Below are positions 43,724-52,322 of a stretch of 64,000 nt of DNA, piece by piece. The stretch is taken from positions 1 to 64,000 of the forward strand of contig NZ_JANJOU010000023.1 of the NCBI RefSeq assembly GCF_024594815.1, given 5' to 3'. Made by a program: the position numbers and the translations under genes. The notes under the pieces are model-generated. The model was not told the DNA's origin. It saw only the letters and a program-made list of their open reading frames with translations, and did not search any database. The first letter of the stretch is position 1. Every line of letters starts with the position of its first letter. This DNA is from Roseomonas populi. Lineage in GTDB: Bacteria > Pseudomonadota > Alphaproteobacteria > Acetobacterales > Acetobacteraceae.

Positions 43724-44416
43724 TCAGGCGCCCGGCGGCGCCTCGCCCAGCAGGGCGAGGACGTGCTCGGCCGTTGTGCCGATATGGGCTGCGAGCAGCG
43801 GCGGGGCGTCGGCACTCCGGGAGAGCACGGCCCCGGCCAGGGCCTCGTGCACCGCCAGGATGTGGGGCCAGTCCTGGTGGGCGCTGCCCATGAGCCGGCG
43901 ATAGCGGGATTTCTGCAGGTAGAGGTCGTCGCAGAAGCGAAGCAGGGAAGGCAGCGGGCAGGCGGCGATCAGGGCGCGGTGAAAGCGGTGGTGGCGGGCC
44001 TCATAGGCGTCCAGCCAGGCGTCGCTGGCCGGGTCGCGCCGCGCGATCTCGTGCCGAAGCAGGGAAAGGGAGGAGACGATCCCGTCCTCCCAGGCGGCAC
44101 CGCCCTGCCCCATGGCAAGGCGCAGCGCCTCCGGTTCGACCACTTGGCGGGAGTGCGTGACGTCCAGCAGGTGGGCGCGGGTGACCGGCGGGACGGAGAA
44201 GCCCTTCTGCCCCTCCAGCACCACGAAGCCTTCCGCGGCGAGGCGGGCCAGGGCTTCACGCAGCGGGGTGGCGCCGAGGCCGTAGCGGGCCGTGAGGTCG
44301 CGCAGGCGCAGCTTCGTGGCCGGGGGCAGATCGCCGCCGACAATGTCCTGGCGCAGTCGCCGTGCGGCGGCTTCGGACAGGGTGAGGGCATCCGGGCCAG
44401 AGGGAATATCGATCAA
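43724..44416 (-). CDS. GntR-family regulator, FadR/FCD type
   Basis: A 230-residue repressor with a TTG start at 44416 behind GAGGAAA. The winged helix is RLRDLTARYGLGATPLREAL, then ARLAAEGFVVLEGQKG. The ligand-binding FCD domain is all-helical and carries the metal-binding pattern: LRHEIARRDPASDAWLDAYE, RHHRFHRALIAACPLPSLLR and HQDWPHILAVHEALAGAVLS. FCD regulators usually bind small acids. It is divergent from a catabolic run (fumarylacetoacetase-like, cyclase, two TctC receptors), which it most likely controls. Confidence 0.85.
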   Translation of the reverse strand: MIDIPSGPDALTLSEAAARRLRQDIVGGDLPPATKLRLRDLTARYGLGATPLREALARLAAEGFVVLEGQKGFSVPPVTRAHLLDVTHSRQVVEPEALRLAMGQGGAAWEDGIVSSLSLLRHEIARRDPASDAWLDAYEARHHRFHRALIAACPLPSLLRFCDDLYLQKSRYRRLMGSAHQDWPHILAVHEALAGAVLSRSADAPPLLAAHIGTTAEHVLALLGEAPPGA

Positions 44417-44420
44417 GCCC

Positions 44421-44435
44421 GGAATTTATATTTCC
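44421..44435. promoter_or_regulatory. Possible GntR operator/promoter element
   Basis: GGAATTTATATTTCC lies in the 56-base gap between gntR and the FAH-like gene, 5 bases from the gntR start. GGAA and TTCC arms flank an AT-only core. It is the only AT-rich stretch in the gap and may also supply a -10 box. The arms are short, so the assignment is tentative. Confidence 0.35.
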
Positions 44436-44472
44436 TCTTGGCAGCCCTCCGCAAGCGCGACAGGATAACCGC

Positions 44473-45771
44473 ATGAACGTCCCTGATTTCACCCATGACC
44501 CGGAACGCCGGGCCTGGGTTACCTCCGCCAATGCCGCCGGCTGTGACTTCCCCATCCAGAACCTGCCGCTCGGTGTCTTCTCGCGGGATGGCGAGGCGCC
44601 GCGGGGCGGGGTGGCGATCGGCGATCAGGTGCTGGACCTGCGCGCGGCGCTGGAGGCCGGGCTCATCTCCGGCGCGGCGGCGGAGGCTGCGGCCCAGCCG
44701 ACGCTGAACCGGTTGATGGCCATGGGGCGCGGGGCCTCGCGCGAGTTGCGGGCCGCGGTGTCGGGGCTGCTGGCCGAGGGAAGCGGCGCGGCGGGGCGCG
44801 AGGGGATCCTCGTTCCCATGGCGCAGGCGCGGATGCACCTGCCGGTCGCGATCGCCAACTTCACCGATTTCATGGTCTCGCGTGACCACTCTTCGCGGCT
44901 GGGCGCTCTGAAGAACCCGCAGGCGCCGCTGCCGCCGGCCTTCGACAGCCTGCCGGTGGCCTACCACTCCCGCGCCTCCTCCGTGCGCGTGAGCGGCGAG
45001 GGCGTGGTCCGGCCGAACGGGCAGTGGCGCAAGAAGGAGGGCATGCATTTCGGCCCGACCGAGGCGCTGGACTACGAGTTGGAGCTGGCGGTTTGGCTGG
45101 CCGGGGAGAACGCACTGGGCGTGCCCGTTCCGCTCTCCCGCGCGCCCGATCGGCTGTTCGGCTACGGGCTGCTGAACGACTGGTCGGCGCGCGACATGCA
45201 GATGTGGGAGATGCCGCCGCTGGGGCCCTTCCTGGCGAAGAGCCTGTCCACCAGCATCTCCCCCTGGATCGTCACGGCGGAGGCGATGATCCCCTTCGAG
45301 ATCGCCGGACGCCGCGTGGCGGAGGCGGCCCCTCTCCTCCCCTATCTGGACCATCCCGAGGACCGGGCGCGGGGCGGGCTCTCCATCGCGCTGGAGGTGT
45401 TCCTGCTGACGCCGCGGATGCGGGCCGCGGGAGCGGGGCCGGCACGGCTGACGGCGACGGACTTCGCGCACATGGCCTGGACGCCGGCGCAGATGGTGAC
45501 GCACCACGCGAGCAACGGGTGCAACCTGCTGCCGGGCGACCTGCTGGGCAGCGGCACCTGTTCAGGGCCGGAAGCCGGTTCGGAGGCCTGCATGGCGGAG
45601 ATCATCCTGCGCGGTCCGATTGAGCTGCCGGGCGGCGAGACGCGCCGCTTCCTGCAGGACGGGGACGAGGTGATCTTCCGCGGCCGCGCCCATGCGGAGG
45701 GCGCGGTATCCATCGGCTTCGGGGAGTGCCGGGCGGAGATCCTGCCCGCGCCGCCCTGGCCCGCCGAATAG
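44473..45771 (+). CDS. fahA: Fumarylacetoacetate hydrolase family enzyme (fumarylacetoacetase-like)
   Basis: A 432-residue two-domain FAH protein, the length of true fumarylacetoacetase. The N-terminal domain has DFPIQNLPLGVFSRDG and RGGVAIGDQVLDL. The catalytic domain has ANFTDFMVSRDHSS, VAYHSRASSVRVSG (His conserved; the usual G-Y-H-G reads A-Y-H-S), the metal ligands in DYELELAVWLAGENALG and GYGLLNDWSARDMQMWEMPP. GSGTCSGPEAGSEACMAEII is near the end. It would hydrolyse fumarylacetoacetate in tyrosine breakdown. However, no homogentisate dioxygenase or isomerase is adjacent, and GntR and TctC genes suggest another beta-diketone acid could be the substrate. Confidence 0.82.
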   Translation: MNVPDFTHDPERRAWVTSANAAGCDFPIQNLPLGVFSRDGEAPRGGVAIGDQVLDLRAALEAGLISGAAAEAAAQPTLNRLMAMGRGASRELRAAVSGLLAEGSGAAGREGILVPMAQARMHLPVAIANFTDFMVSRDHSSRLGALKNPQAPLPPAFDSLPVAYHSRASSVRVSGEGVVRPNGQWRKKEGMHFGPTEALDYELELAVWLAGENALGVPVPLSRAPDRLFGYGLLNDWSARDMQMWEMPPLGPFLAKSLSTSISPWIVTAEAMIPFEIAGRRVAEAAPLLPYLDHPEDRARGGLSIALEVFLLTPRMRAAGAGPARLTATDFAHMAWTPAQMVTHHASNGCNLLPGDLLGSGTCSGPEAGSEACMAEIILRGPIELPGGETRRFLQDGDEVIFRGRAHAEGAVSIGFGECRAEILPAPPWPAE

Positions 45772-45852
45772 ACCATCGGGGGCGGATTCACGCCATCCGG
45801 CGTGCCACCCTCCAGCGGTCCGCTCCTGCGGCGGAGAGGAAACGAGAAAGAC

Positions 45853-46641
45853 ATGCCAAGGAAGATCATCGACATCTCGGTCGCGCTGACGGCGGGCATC
45901 GCGAGCGACCCGCCGCACATGCTGCCGCAAATCGACTACCGCGATCACCACATGACCGCGCCGGCCATGGCAGAGTTCATGGGCGTGCCCGTGGATGCGC
46001 TGCCGAACGGCGAGTACGCGGCGGTGGAGCAGGTGAACATCTCCACCCACAACGGCACGCATATGGACGCGCCGTATCACTTCTTCTCCCGCATGGATGA
46101 GAAGCTGGTGCCAGGCGGGCGGCCTTCCATGCGGATCGACGAGGTGCCGCTGGAGTGGTGCTTCCAGCCCGGGGTGAAGCTGGATTTCCGCGAGAAGCCT
46201 GATGGCCATGTTGTGACGCCGGAGGAGGTGGAGGCGGAGCTGCGGCGCATCGGGCATGAGCTGAAGCCGCTGGAGATCGTGCTGGTGAACACCCGCGCCG
46301 GCAGCCGCTACGGGCAGGCCGACTTCGTGGACAGCGGCTGCGGCATGGGGCGCGCGGCCACGCTGTGGCTGGCTGAGCGCGGGGTGCGCGTGGTGGGCAC
46401 GGATGGCTGGTCCTGGGACGCGCCCTTCAGCTTCACGAAGAAGCGGGTGCAGGAGACGGGCGATGTCTCCCTAATTTGGGAGGGGCATCGGGCTGGGCGC
46501 GAGATCGGGTACTGCCAGATGGAGAAGCTCTCCAACCTGGACGCGCTGCCGCCGGACGGCTTCATGGTCTCCTGCTTTCCCGTGAAGATCCACGGTGCCT
46601 CGGCCGGCTGGACGAGGGCCGTGGCGATCCTGGAGGATTGA
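45853..46641 (+). CDS. Metal-dependent cyclase/hydrolase (kynurenine-formamidase-like)
   Basis: A 262-residue member of the cyclase family (PF04199). The zinc or manganese site is HNGTHMDAPYHFFSRMDEKL, the family's H-x-G-T-H-x-D-x-P-x-H motif. The leading strand KIIDISVALTAGIASDPP is typical. RVVGTDGWSWDAPFSFTKKR and SNLDALPPDGFMVSCFPVKI follow in the second half. The enzyme probably opens an amide, lactone or formyl group. True KynB is shorter (about 210), so kynurenine is not assumed. It is followed after 2 bases by a TctC receptor gene, with FAH upstream: a catabolic operon. Confidence 0.82.
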   Translation: MPRKIIDISVALTAGIASDPPHMLPQIDYRDHHMTAPAMAEFMGVPVDALPNGEYAAVEQVNISTHNGTHMDAPYHFFSRMDEKLVPGGRPSMRIDEVPLEWCFQPGVKLDFREKPDGHVVTPEEVEAELRRIGHELKPLEIVLVNTRAGSRYGQADFVDSGCGMGRAATLWLAERGVRVVGTDGWSWDAPFSFTKKRVQETGDVSLIWEGHRAGREIGYCQMEKLSNLDALPPDGFMVSCFPVKIHGASAGWTRAVAILED

Positions 46642-46643
46642 GC

Positions 46644-47597
46644 ATGCGGGCGGCTCGTCTCCTGGGGGCCGCCCTGGCGGCCTCCCTGGTTCTGACCGGA
46701 TCGGCGCGGGCCTTCCCGGACAGGCCGATCACCATCGTCCTCCCCTATTCACCGGGGAGCGCGGCGGATTCCTACGGCCGGGCGTTGGGCGAGCACTTCA
46801 CGCGGGTGCTGGGGCAGAGCGTGGTCGTGACGAACCGCGATGGCGGCTCCGGCGTGGTCGGCATGCGCTTCGTCGCGACGAGCCCGCCTGACGGGCATAC
46901 GCTCGGGCTGACGCCGATGACGGCGATCGTGGTGCAGCCCCATCTCGTGCGGAACACGGGAACGGAACCCGCGAACTTCGCGCCGGTCTGCGGGACGAAC
47001 GAGAACGTGCTCGGCGTCATCGTGCGGGCCGACAGCGCGATCCGCGACCTGCCCGGGCTGGTGGCAGAGGGAAAGCGGCGGGCAATGAGCTATGGCAGCC
47101 CGGGGCCGAACTCCCTGCCTCAGCTGGCGGTGTTCCGGGTGCAGAGGGCGGCGGGCGTGGAGTTCAACCACATCCCGTTCCGCGGGGATCCGCCGCACCT
47201 GAACGAGGTGCTGGCCGGGCGGCTGGACTTCTCGGCGGCGGTGGTGGCCTCCGCGGCGGGGCTGCTGGATTCCGGGCGGCTGCGGCTTCTGGCCGTGTTC
47301 TCCGACAAGCGGCACCCGGACTACCCGGACGTGCCGACGGCGCGCGAGCAAGGGATCGACGCCCTGCAGTACAGCCCTGTCGGCCTCTACGCACCGGCCG
47401 GCACGCCGGAGCCGGTGCTGGCCCAGCTTGAGGAGGCTTGCCGCAGCGGCGTGCAGGAGGAGGGGTTTCAGCGCGTGGCGAAGCAGCTTCGGCTGGTGTT
47501 GGATTACAAGAGCCGGGCGGAATTCACGCGCCTGATCCGCAGCGAGTACGAGGTTTACGGCCCGATGATGCGGGCCTTGGGCGTGACGCCGGACTGA
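46644..47597 (+). CDS. TctC/Bug receptor, first of a tandem pair
   Basis: A 317-residue periplasmic receptor starting 2 bases after the cyclase stop with TGGAGG upstream. The signal is RAARLLGAALAASLVLTGSA with cleavage ARA-FPD. Core motifs are FPDRPITIVLPYSPGSAADS, VTNRDGGSGVVGMRFVATSP and VCGTNENVLGVIVRADSAIR. It is clearly paralogous to the next gene: both share M-T-A-I-V-V-Q-P-H and P-G-P-N-S-L-P-Q-L, so a local duplication is likely. As part of a GntR-linked run it probably brings in the acid that the FAH-like and cyclase enzymes degrade. Confidence 0.9.
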   Translation: MRAARLLGAALAASLVLTGSARAFPDRPITIVLPYSPGSAADSYGRALGEHFTRVLGQSVVVTNRDGGSGVVGMRFVATSPPDGHTLGLTPMTAIVVQPHLVRNTGTEPANFAPVCGTNENVLGVIVRADSAIRDLPGLVAEGKRRAMSYGSPGPNSLPQLAVFRVQRAAGVEFNHIPFRGDPPHLNEVLAGRLDFSAAVVASAAGLLDSGRLRLLAVFSDKRHPDYPDVPTAREQGIDALQYSPVGLYAPAGTPEPVLAQLEEACRSGVQEEGFQRVAKQLRLVLDYKSRAEFTRLIRSEYEVYGPMMRALGVTPD

Positions 47598-47650
47598 CCG
47601 GCACGGAAACGGGGTGCCGACACGGGAAGACCCGGCGGCGCGGTCCAGGG

Positions 47651-48607
47651 ATGAGGTGCATGATGCGTCGTCTTCTACTCTCCGCCATGCTCGCGCTGGG
47701 GGCTGCGCTGCCCGCGCGCGCCGAGTACCCGGACAAGCCGATCACCATGATCATGCCCTACTCGCCCGGAACGGCGGACGTGCTGATCCGGGCGATGAGC
47801 GAGCACTTCCAGAGGACGCTCGGCCAGCCACTGGTGCTGATCACGCGGGACGGCGGCTCCGGCGTGGTGGGGATGCGGGCCGTCGCGACGAGCCAGCCGG
47901 ATGGCTACACGCTCGGCCAGACGCCGATGACGGCGATCGTGGTGCAGCCGCACATGGTGCGGAACGCCGGGACGGAGCCGACGAATTTCGAGGCGGTGTG
48001 CGGGACGAACGAGAACATCCTCGGCATCGTCGTGCGGGCGGAGAGCCCGATCCGGAACCTCGCGGACCTGATCGCGGAGGGGCGCAAGCGCACGCTGAGC
48101 TTCGGCAGCCCCGGTCCGAACTCGCTGCCGCAGCTTGGCGTGTGGCGCGTGCAGAAGGCGGTGGGGGTGGACTTCAACCACATCCCCTATCGTGGGGAGG
48201 CGGCACACCTGAACGACACGCTGGCGGGCCGGCTGGACTTCTCGGCGGCGGTGGTGTCCTCGGCGGCGGAGATGGTGCAGGCCGGGCGGATGCGGCTGAT
48301 CGCGGCGTTCTCCAGCCGGCGGCACCCGGACTTCCCCGACGTTCCCACGGCGCGGGAGCAGGGCGTGGACGCGCTGCAACTGAGTCAGGTGGGCATCTAC
48401 GCGCCGCGCGGCACGCCGGCCCCGGTGCTGGACCGGCTGGAGGAGGCCTGCCGCACGGCGCTTGAGACCCCGGCGGTGAAGGGGGTGCTGGCGACCACGC
48501 GCGCGCCGGCGGCCTTCATGCCGCGCGCGGCGCTGAATGCCATGCTGCGGGAGGAGTTCGTGAGCTACGGGCGCATCCTGAAGGAGCTGGGAGTACAGCC
48601 CGAGTAG
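47651..48607 (+). CDS. TctC/Bug receptor, second of a tandem pair
   Basis: A 318-residue periplasmic receptor and close paralogue of the preceding gene. The signal is RCMMRRLLLSAMLALGAALP, cleavage ARA-EYPD. EYPDKPITMIMPYSPGTADV, then LIRAMSEHFQRTLGQPL and ITRDGGSGVVGMRAVATSQP match the upstream copy block by block, as do CGTNENILGIVVRAESPIRN and FGSPGPNSLPQLGVW. Divergence is greatest in the C-terminal lobe (LATTRAPAAFMPRAALNAML). It may bind a related but distinct acid. The gap between the copies is 53 bases without a clear terminator, so co-transcription is likely. Confidence 0.9.
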   Translation: MRCMMRRLLLSAMLALGAALPARAEYPDKPITMIMPYSPGTADVLIRAMSEHFQRTLGQPLVLITRDGGSGVVGMRAVATSQPDGYTLGQTPMTAIVVQPHMVRNAGTEPTNFEAVCGTNENILGIVVRAESPIRNLADLIAEGRKRTLSFGSPGPNSLPQLGVWRVQKAVGVDFNHIPYRGEAAHLNDTLAGRLDFSAAVVSSAAEMVQAGRMRLIAAFSSRRHPDFPDVPTAREQGVDALQLSQVGIYAPRGTPAPVLDRLEEACRTALETPAVKGVLATTRAPAAFMPRAALNAMLREEFVSYGRILKELGVQPE

Positions 48608-48664
48608 AGGGCCGGGGAGCGGATCCACGCGGCCGGGCGACCCCGCCGCTCCACCGATCCGATC

Positions 48665-49507
48665 CTAGCGCGCGAAGGCCCAGCGCAGGGTCTGCGCCAC
48701 GCCGAAGGTGCCGGCGCGGACCAGCGGGCGGGCGAGGAGCGGGTCGGGCAGGCCGTGCATGGTGCGGGCCCAGCCGGGCAGCAGATCCACGGCCGCCCCC
48801 ATGGTCAGGCGCTGCACCGGCTCGGCCAGCGGGTGCGGGGCGGGCTGATTGAGGACGAGCTGCGCCACCTCCCGGGTGCGGGCATCGGCGCGAAGGCGCG
48901 GGCGGGTGGCGCGGATCAGGGCCTGCGCCTCCGCACGGCTGCGGGGAACGGGATCGGCGCCCAGGGCAGTTCCCATCATCGCCATTTCCGCGAAGTAGCG
49001 GTCCTGATCGGCAGCGGACATGCGCGGTTCCGCGTAGCGGATCCAGGCATCGAGGAAGCTGGTGGTCTCGGTGACATGGACCCAGGCGAGGAGGGCGGGA
49101 TCATCCACGGCGTAGGGGGTGCCGTCCGGCAGGGTGCCGCGCAGGCGGGCATGGATGCCGCGCACGCGGGAGATGGCGGCCTCCGCCTCCTCCCGCCCGC
49201 CATAAGTGGTCAGGGCGATGAAGCGGGCAGTGCGGCGCAGGCGGCCGTGCATGTCTCCGCGGAAGTTGGAGTGGTCCCAGACCCCCGCCAGCACGGCAGG
49301 GTGGAGCATCTGCATCAGCAGGCCGGCGATGCCGCCGACCATCATGGAGGCGACGTCCCCATGGACGCGCCAAGCGACGGAGCGGGGGCCGAAGAGGCCG
49401 TCCGGGCGGCGCTGGACCGGCTTCTCGCCCCGTGCCCGGTCGTTGAACAGGGCGGTGACCTGGGCGGCGATGGCCTGCTTCAGCGGCCGCGGGAGGGGGG
49501 AAGCCAT
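48665..49507 (-). CDS. Oxygenase MpaB-family protein (DUF2236)
   Basis: A 280-residue soluble protein. The ATG at 49507 is preferred to an upstream start at 49567. The family core is visible: GLFGPRSVAWRVHGDVASMM, then VGGIAGLLMQMLHPAVLAGV. WDHSNFRGDMHGRLRRTARF follows, and then the conserved His in LLAWVHVTETTSFLDAWIRY. DUF2236/MpaB proteins include haem-dependent oxygenases such as latex-clearing protein and the fungal MpaB; the His residues in the helical core are the likely haem ligands. There is no signal peptide. The substrate is unknown. It is the first gene after the TctC pair, on the opposite strand. Confidence 0.8.
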   Translation of the reverse strand: MASPLPRPLKQAIAAQVTALFNDRARGEKPVQRRPDGLFGPRSVAWRVHGDVASMMVGGIAGLLMQMLHPAVLAGVWDHSNFRGDMHGRLRRTARFIALTTYGGREEAEAAISRVRGIHARLRGTLPDGTPYAVDDPALLAWVHVTETTSFLDAWIRYAEPRMSAADQDRYFAEMAMMGTALGADPVPRSRAEAQALIRATRPRLRADARTREVAQLVLNQPAPHPLAEPVQRLTMGAAVDLLPGWARTMHGLPDPLLARPLVRAGTFGVAQTLRWAFAR

Positions 49508-49688
49508 GGCGGGGAGATGGGGCCTTTCCGCCAGATTGCTACTCCACCGGATCGGCGTTCGCCGCATCGAAATCCGGCAGATCCGACGAACGTTCCGGCC
49601 TCAATGATTGCACTGTATCGAAGCGGGAACGGTTGCTAGCGTTCCGCCTGGACGGACATCATCGTTGTCCCGGAAGAGGAAGCCTTCC

Positions 49689-50468
49689 ATGCCGCTCACG
49701 ACGCTGGTGTCCCTGCCCCGCAACATGAACGTGCTCCCGGACGGCAGCAGGATCGTGAACGCCAGGCAGGCGACGATGCTGACCCTCCTCGGCAACCCGA
49801 GGGCCGATTACGGGTCGGACTGCCGCGACATCACGAACCCCCGCCTGAAGCCGCTGGTCACGCGGAGGAATGTCGGCCCCTTCGCCGTCCGGGGTCTCGC
49901 GCCGGCCGTGGACAGCCTCGAGGGCGTGATGAAGGCCATCGAGAAGGAGGAGCCGAAGGTCTTCGCCGCGCTCGGGACCGCGGGAATGCTGTGCGCCCGC
50001 TTCGTCAGGGGCTCCACGACCTCGATCAGCAACCACTCCTGGGGAACGGCCATCGACCTGACGCTGGACGGGGTGCTGGACGCCCGCGGCGACGGGCGCG
50101 TCCAGGAAGGGCTGACCCGCATCGCGCCGATCTTCAACCGCCACGAGTGGTTCTGGGGCGCGGCCTTCGGCACCGAGGACGGGATGCACTTCGAGTGCAG
50201 CGACGGGCTGATCCGGAAATGGGCGAATGAGGGGCGCTTCGGCGCCGTACCCGTCGCCCTTCCGGAAGACGACCTGCTCAGCCTCGGCGACCGCGGCCCC
50301 GAGGTGGAGAAGTTGCAGGAGAAGCTGAACCAGCACGGGGCCGGCCTGCTTGTGGACGGGATCTTCGGGCGGGATACCCAGAGCGCGGTGATGCGCTTCC
50401 AAGGGGCCCACAAGCTGACCATCGACGGCGTCGTCGGGAAGCAGACCTCGGCCGCGCTGGGCCTCTAG
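49689..50468 (+). CDS. M15-type peptidase with C-terminal peptidoglycan-binding domain
   Basis: A 259-residue protein behind GAAGAGGAAGCC. Residues about 70-190 look like a VanY/M15 D,D-carboxypeptidase or endolysin. Zinc ligands are in STTSISNHSWGTAIDLTLDG (H-x6-D) and HEWFWGAAFGTEDGMHFECS (the C-terminal H). Residues about 197-259 form a PG_binding_1 repeat (LLSLGDRGPEVEKLQEKLNQ, then FGRDTQSAVMRFQGAHKLTI). It lacks a signal peptide, so it needs a holin, lysis or a non-Sec route. Phage-endolysin ancestry is possible, though no phage genes are adjacent. Confidence 0.8.
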   Translation: MPLTTLVSLPRNMNVLPDGSRIVNARQATMLTLLGNPRADYGSDCRDITNPRLKPLVTRRNVGPFAVRGLAPAVDSLEGVMKAIEKEEPKVFAALGTAGMLCARFVRGSTTSISNHSWGTAIDLTLDGVLDARGDGRVQEGLTRIAPIFNRHEWFWGAAFGTEDGMHFECSDGLIRKWANEGRFGAVPVALPEDDLLSLGDRGPEVEKLQEKLNQHGAGLLVDGIFGRDTQSAVMRFQGAHKLTIDGVVGKQTSAALGL

Positions 50469-50495
50469 GCCCCGCGCGGCGGGCCGGGGCGGCGC

Positions 50496-52319
50496 CTACT
50501 CCACCGTCACGGCCTTCGCCAGGTTGCGGGGCTGGTCCACGTCCGTGCCCTTCAGCACGGCCACGTGGTAGGCCAGCATCTGCACGGGGATGGCGTGCAG
50601 GATGGGCGCCACGAAGGGATCCACCTTCGGCAGCACGACCACGCGGCTGGCGAAGCGGCGGAGCGCGGGTGCCCCTTCCTCGTCCGTGAAGGCGATGATG
50701 CGGCCGCCGCGCGCCGCGGCCTCCTGCAGGTTGGAGGCGGTCTTCTCGAAGAGAGGGCCGCTGGGGCAGAGGGAGATCACCGGCACGCTGGCATCGATCA
50801 GCGCGATGGGACCGTGCTTCATCTCACCGGCGGCGTAGCCCTCGGCGTGGATGTAGGACAGCTCCTTCAGCTTCAGGGCACCCTCGAGCGCGATGGGGAA
50901 CATGCTGCCGCGGCCGAGGTAGAGCACGTCGCGCGCGTCGCGGATGTCGGCGGCCACCGCCTCGATCTCGTCGCTGGAATCCAGCAGCTTGGCGGCGTGC
51001 TCCGGAACCTCCAGCAGGGCGGCGGTCAGGCGCGACTCCTCGGCGGCGTCGATGGCGCCGCGGGCGCGGGCGAAGTTGATGGCCAGGCACGCCATGACGG
51101 AGAGCTGAGCGGTGAAGGCCTTGGTGGAGGCCACGCTGATCTCCGGCCCGGCCACCGTCATCAGCGTCGTGTCGCTCTCCCGCGCCATGGTGCTTTCCGG
51201 CACGTTGACCACGGAGACGAGGGACTGGCCGCCGGCGCGCAGCAGCTTCATCGCGGCCAGGTTGTCCGCCGTCTCTCCGGACTGAGAGACGAACATGGCG
51301 GCGCCGCCCTTTGTCAGCGGCGGGTCGCGGTAGCGCAACTCGCTCGCCACATCACAGTCCACGGGCAGGCGGGCCAGGGTTTCGAACCAGTAGCGGGCGG
51401 TGTTGCAGACGAGGAAGGCGGAGCCGCAGCCGGAGAGCCAGAGGCGCGGCAGGGTCGCCGGGTCGAAGGGCAGCGCGGGGCGGGCCACGGCGCGGGTGGC
51501 GGGGTCCACGTACTGGCGGAGCGTGTCGCCGATCACCGCGGGGTGCTCGTGCAGCTCCTTCTCCATGAAGTGGCGGTAGTTGCCCTTGCCGATGGCGGCG
51601 CCGGAGAAGGCGGTGGTCTTGACCGCGCGCTCCACGGGCTGGTCCGCGGCGTCAAAGACCTGCGCGTCGCGGTCGCTGACGATGGCCCAGTCGCCTTCAT
51701 CGAGATAGGCGATGCGGCGGGTCAGCGGGGCGAGGGCGAGGGCGTCGGAGCCGATGAACATCTCCTCCTCGCCGTAGCCGATCGCGAGCGGGGCACCCTG
51801 GCGGGCGGCGAGCAGCTTGCGGGGATGGCCGGCGAAGACGGCGGCGAGGGCGAAGGCGCCGTGGACGCGCTTGAGCGCGCCGGAGAAGGCGATCTCCGGG
51901 CTGTCGCCGCGCGCGAGGTGATGGTCCACGAGGCGGGCGAAGGTCTCGGTGTCCGTCTCCGTCTCGAACTCGGCCCCATGGGCTTCCAGCTCGGCGCGGA
52001 GTTCCGCGTGGTTCTCGATGATGCCGTTATGGACGATGGAGACGCGGCTGGTGCCGTGCGGGTGGGCGTTGCGCGTGGTGGGGGCGCCGTGGGTGGCCCA
52101 GCGGGTATGGCCGATGCCCGTGGTGCCGGGCAGCGGGTCGTGCTCCAGCACCTCGGCAAGGTTGCCCAGCTTGCCCTCGGCGCGGCGGCGCTCCACGTGG
52201 CCGTTCACCAGGGTAGCGATGCCGGCGCTGTCGTAGCCGCGGTATTCCAGGCGGCGCAGCGCCTCCAGGAGACGCGGGGCAGCCTCTTCGCGACCGACGA
52301 CGCCGACGATACCGCACAT
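50496..52319 (-). CDS. glmS: Glutamine-fructose-6-phosphate aminotransferase
   Basis: A 607-residue enzyme making glucosamine-6-phosphate from fructose-6-phosphate and glutamine for peptidoglycan and lipopolysaccharide. The N-terminal glutaminase has Cys2 as nucleophile (MCGIVGVVGREEAAPRLLEA) and GIGHTRWATHGAPTTRNAHP. The two SIS isomerase domains contain FVSQSGETADNLAAMKLLRA and LGRGSMFPIALEGALKLKEL, then SYIHAEGYAAGEMKHGP. The C-terminal end is DVDQPRNLAKAVTVE, as in the family. It starts 3 bases after glmU, so the pair is one operon (glmU first). No leader ribozyme is present. Confidence 0.97.
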   Translation of the reverse strand: MCGIVGVVGREEAAPRLLEALRRLEYRGYDSAGIATLVNGHVERRRAEGKLGNLAEVLEHDPLPGTTGIGHTRWATHGAPTTRNAHPHGTSRVSIVHNGIIENHAELRAELEAHGAEFETETDTETFARLVDHHLARGDSPEIAFSGALKRVHGAFALAAVFAGHPRKLLAARQGAPLAIGYGEEEMFIGSDALALAPLTRRIAYLDEGDWAIVSDRDAQVFDAADQPVERAVKTTAFSGAAIGKGNYRHFMEKELHEHPAVIGDTLRQYVDPATRAVARPALPFDPATLPRLWLSGCGSAFLVCNTARYWFETLARLPVDCDVASELRYRDPPLTKGGAAMFVSQSGETADNLAAMKLLRAGGQSLVSVVNVPESTMARESDTTLMTVAGPEISVASTKAFTAQLSVMACLAINFARARGAIDAAEESRLTAALLEVPEHAAKLLDSSDEIEAVAADIRDARDVLYLGRGSMFPIALEGALKLKELSYIHAEGYAAGEMKHGPIALIDASVPVISLCPSGPLFEKTASNLQEAAARGGRIIAFTDEEGAPALRRFASRVVVLPKVDPFVAPILHAIPVQMLAYHVAVLKGTDVDQPRNLAKAVTVE

Positions 52320-52322
52320 GGC

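Noticed and set aside
52320-52322. glmS ribozyme or riboswitch
   Set aside because: glmS starts 3 bases after glmU, leaving no leader, and the glmS ribozyme is known from Gram-positive bacteria.
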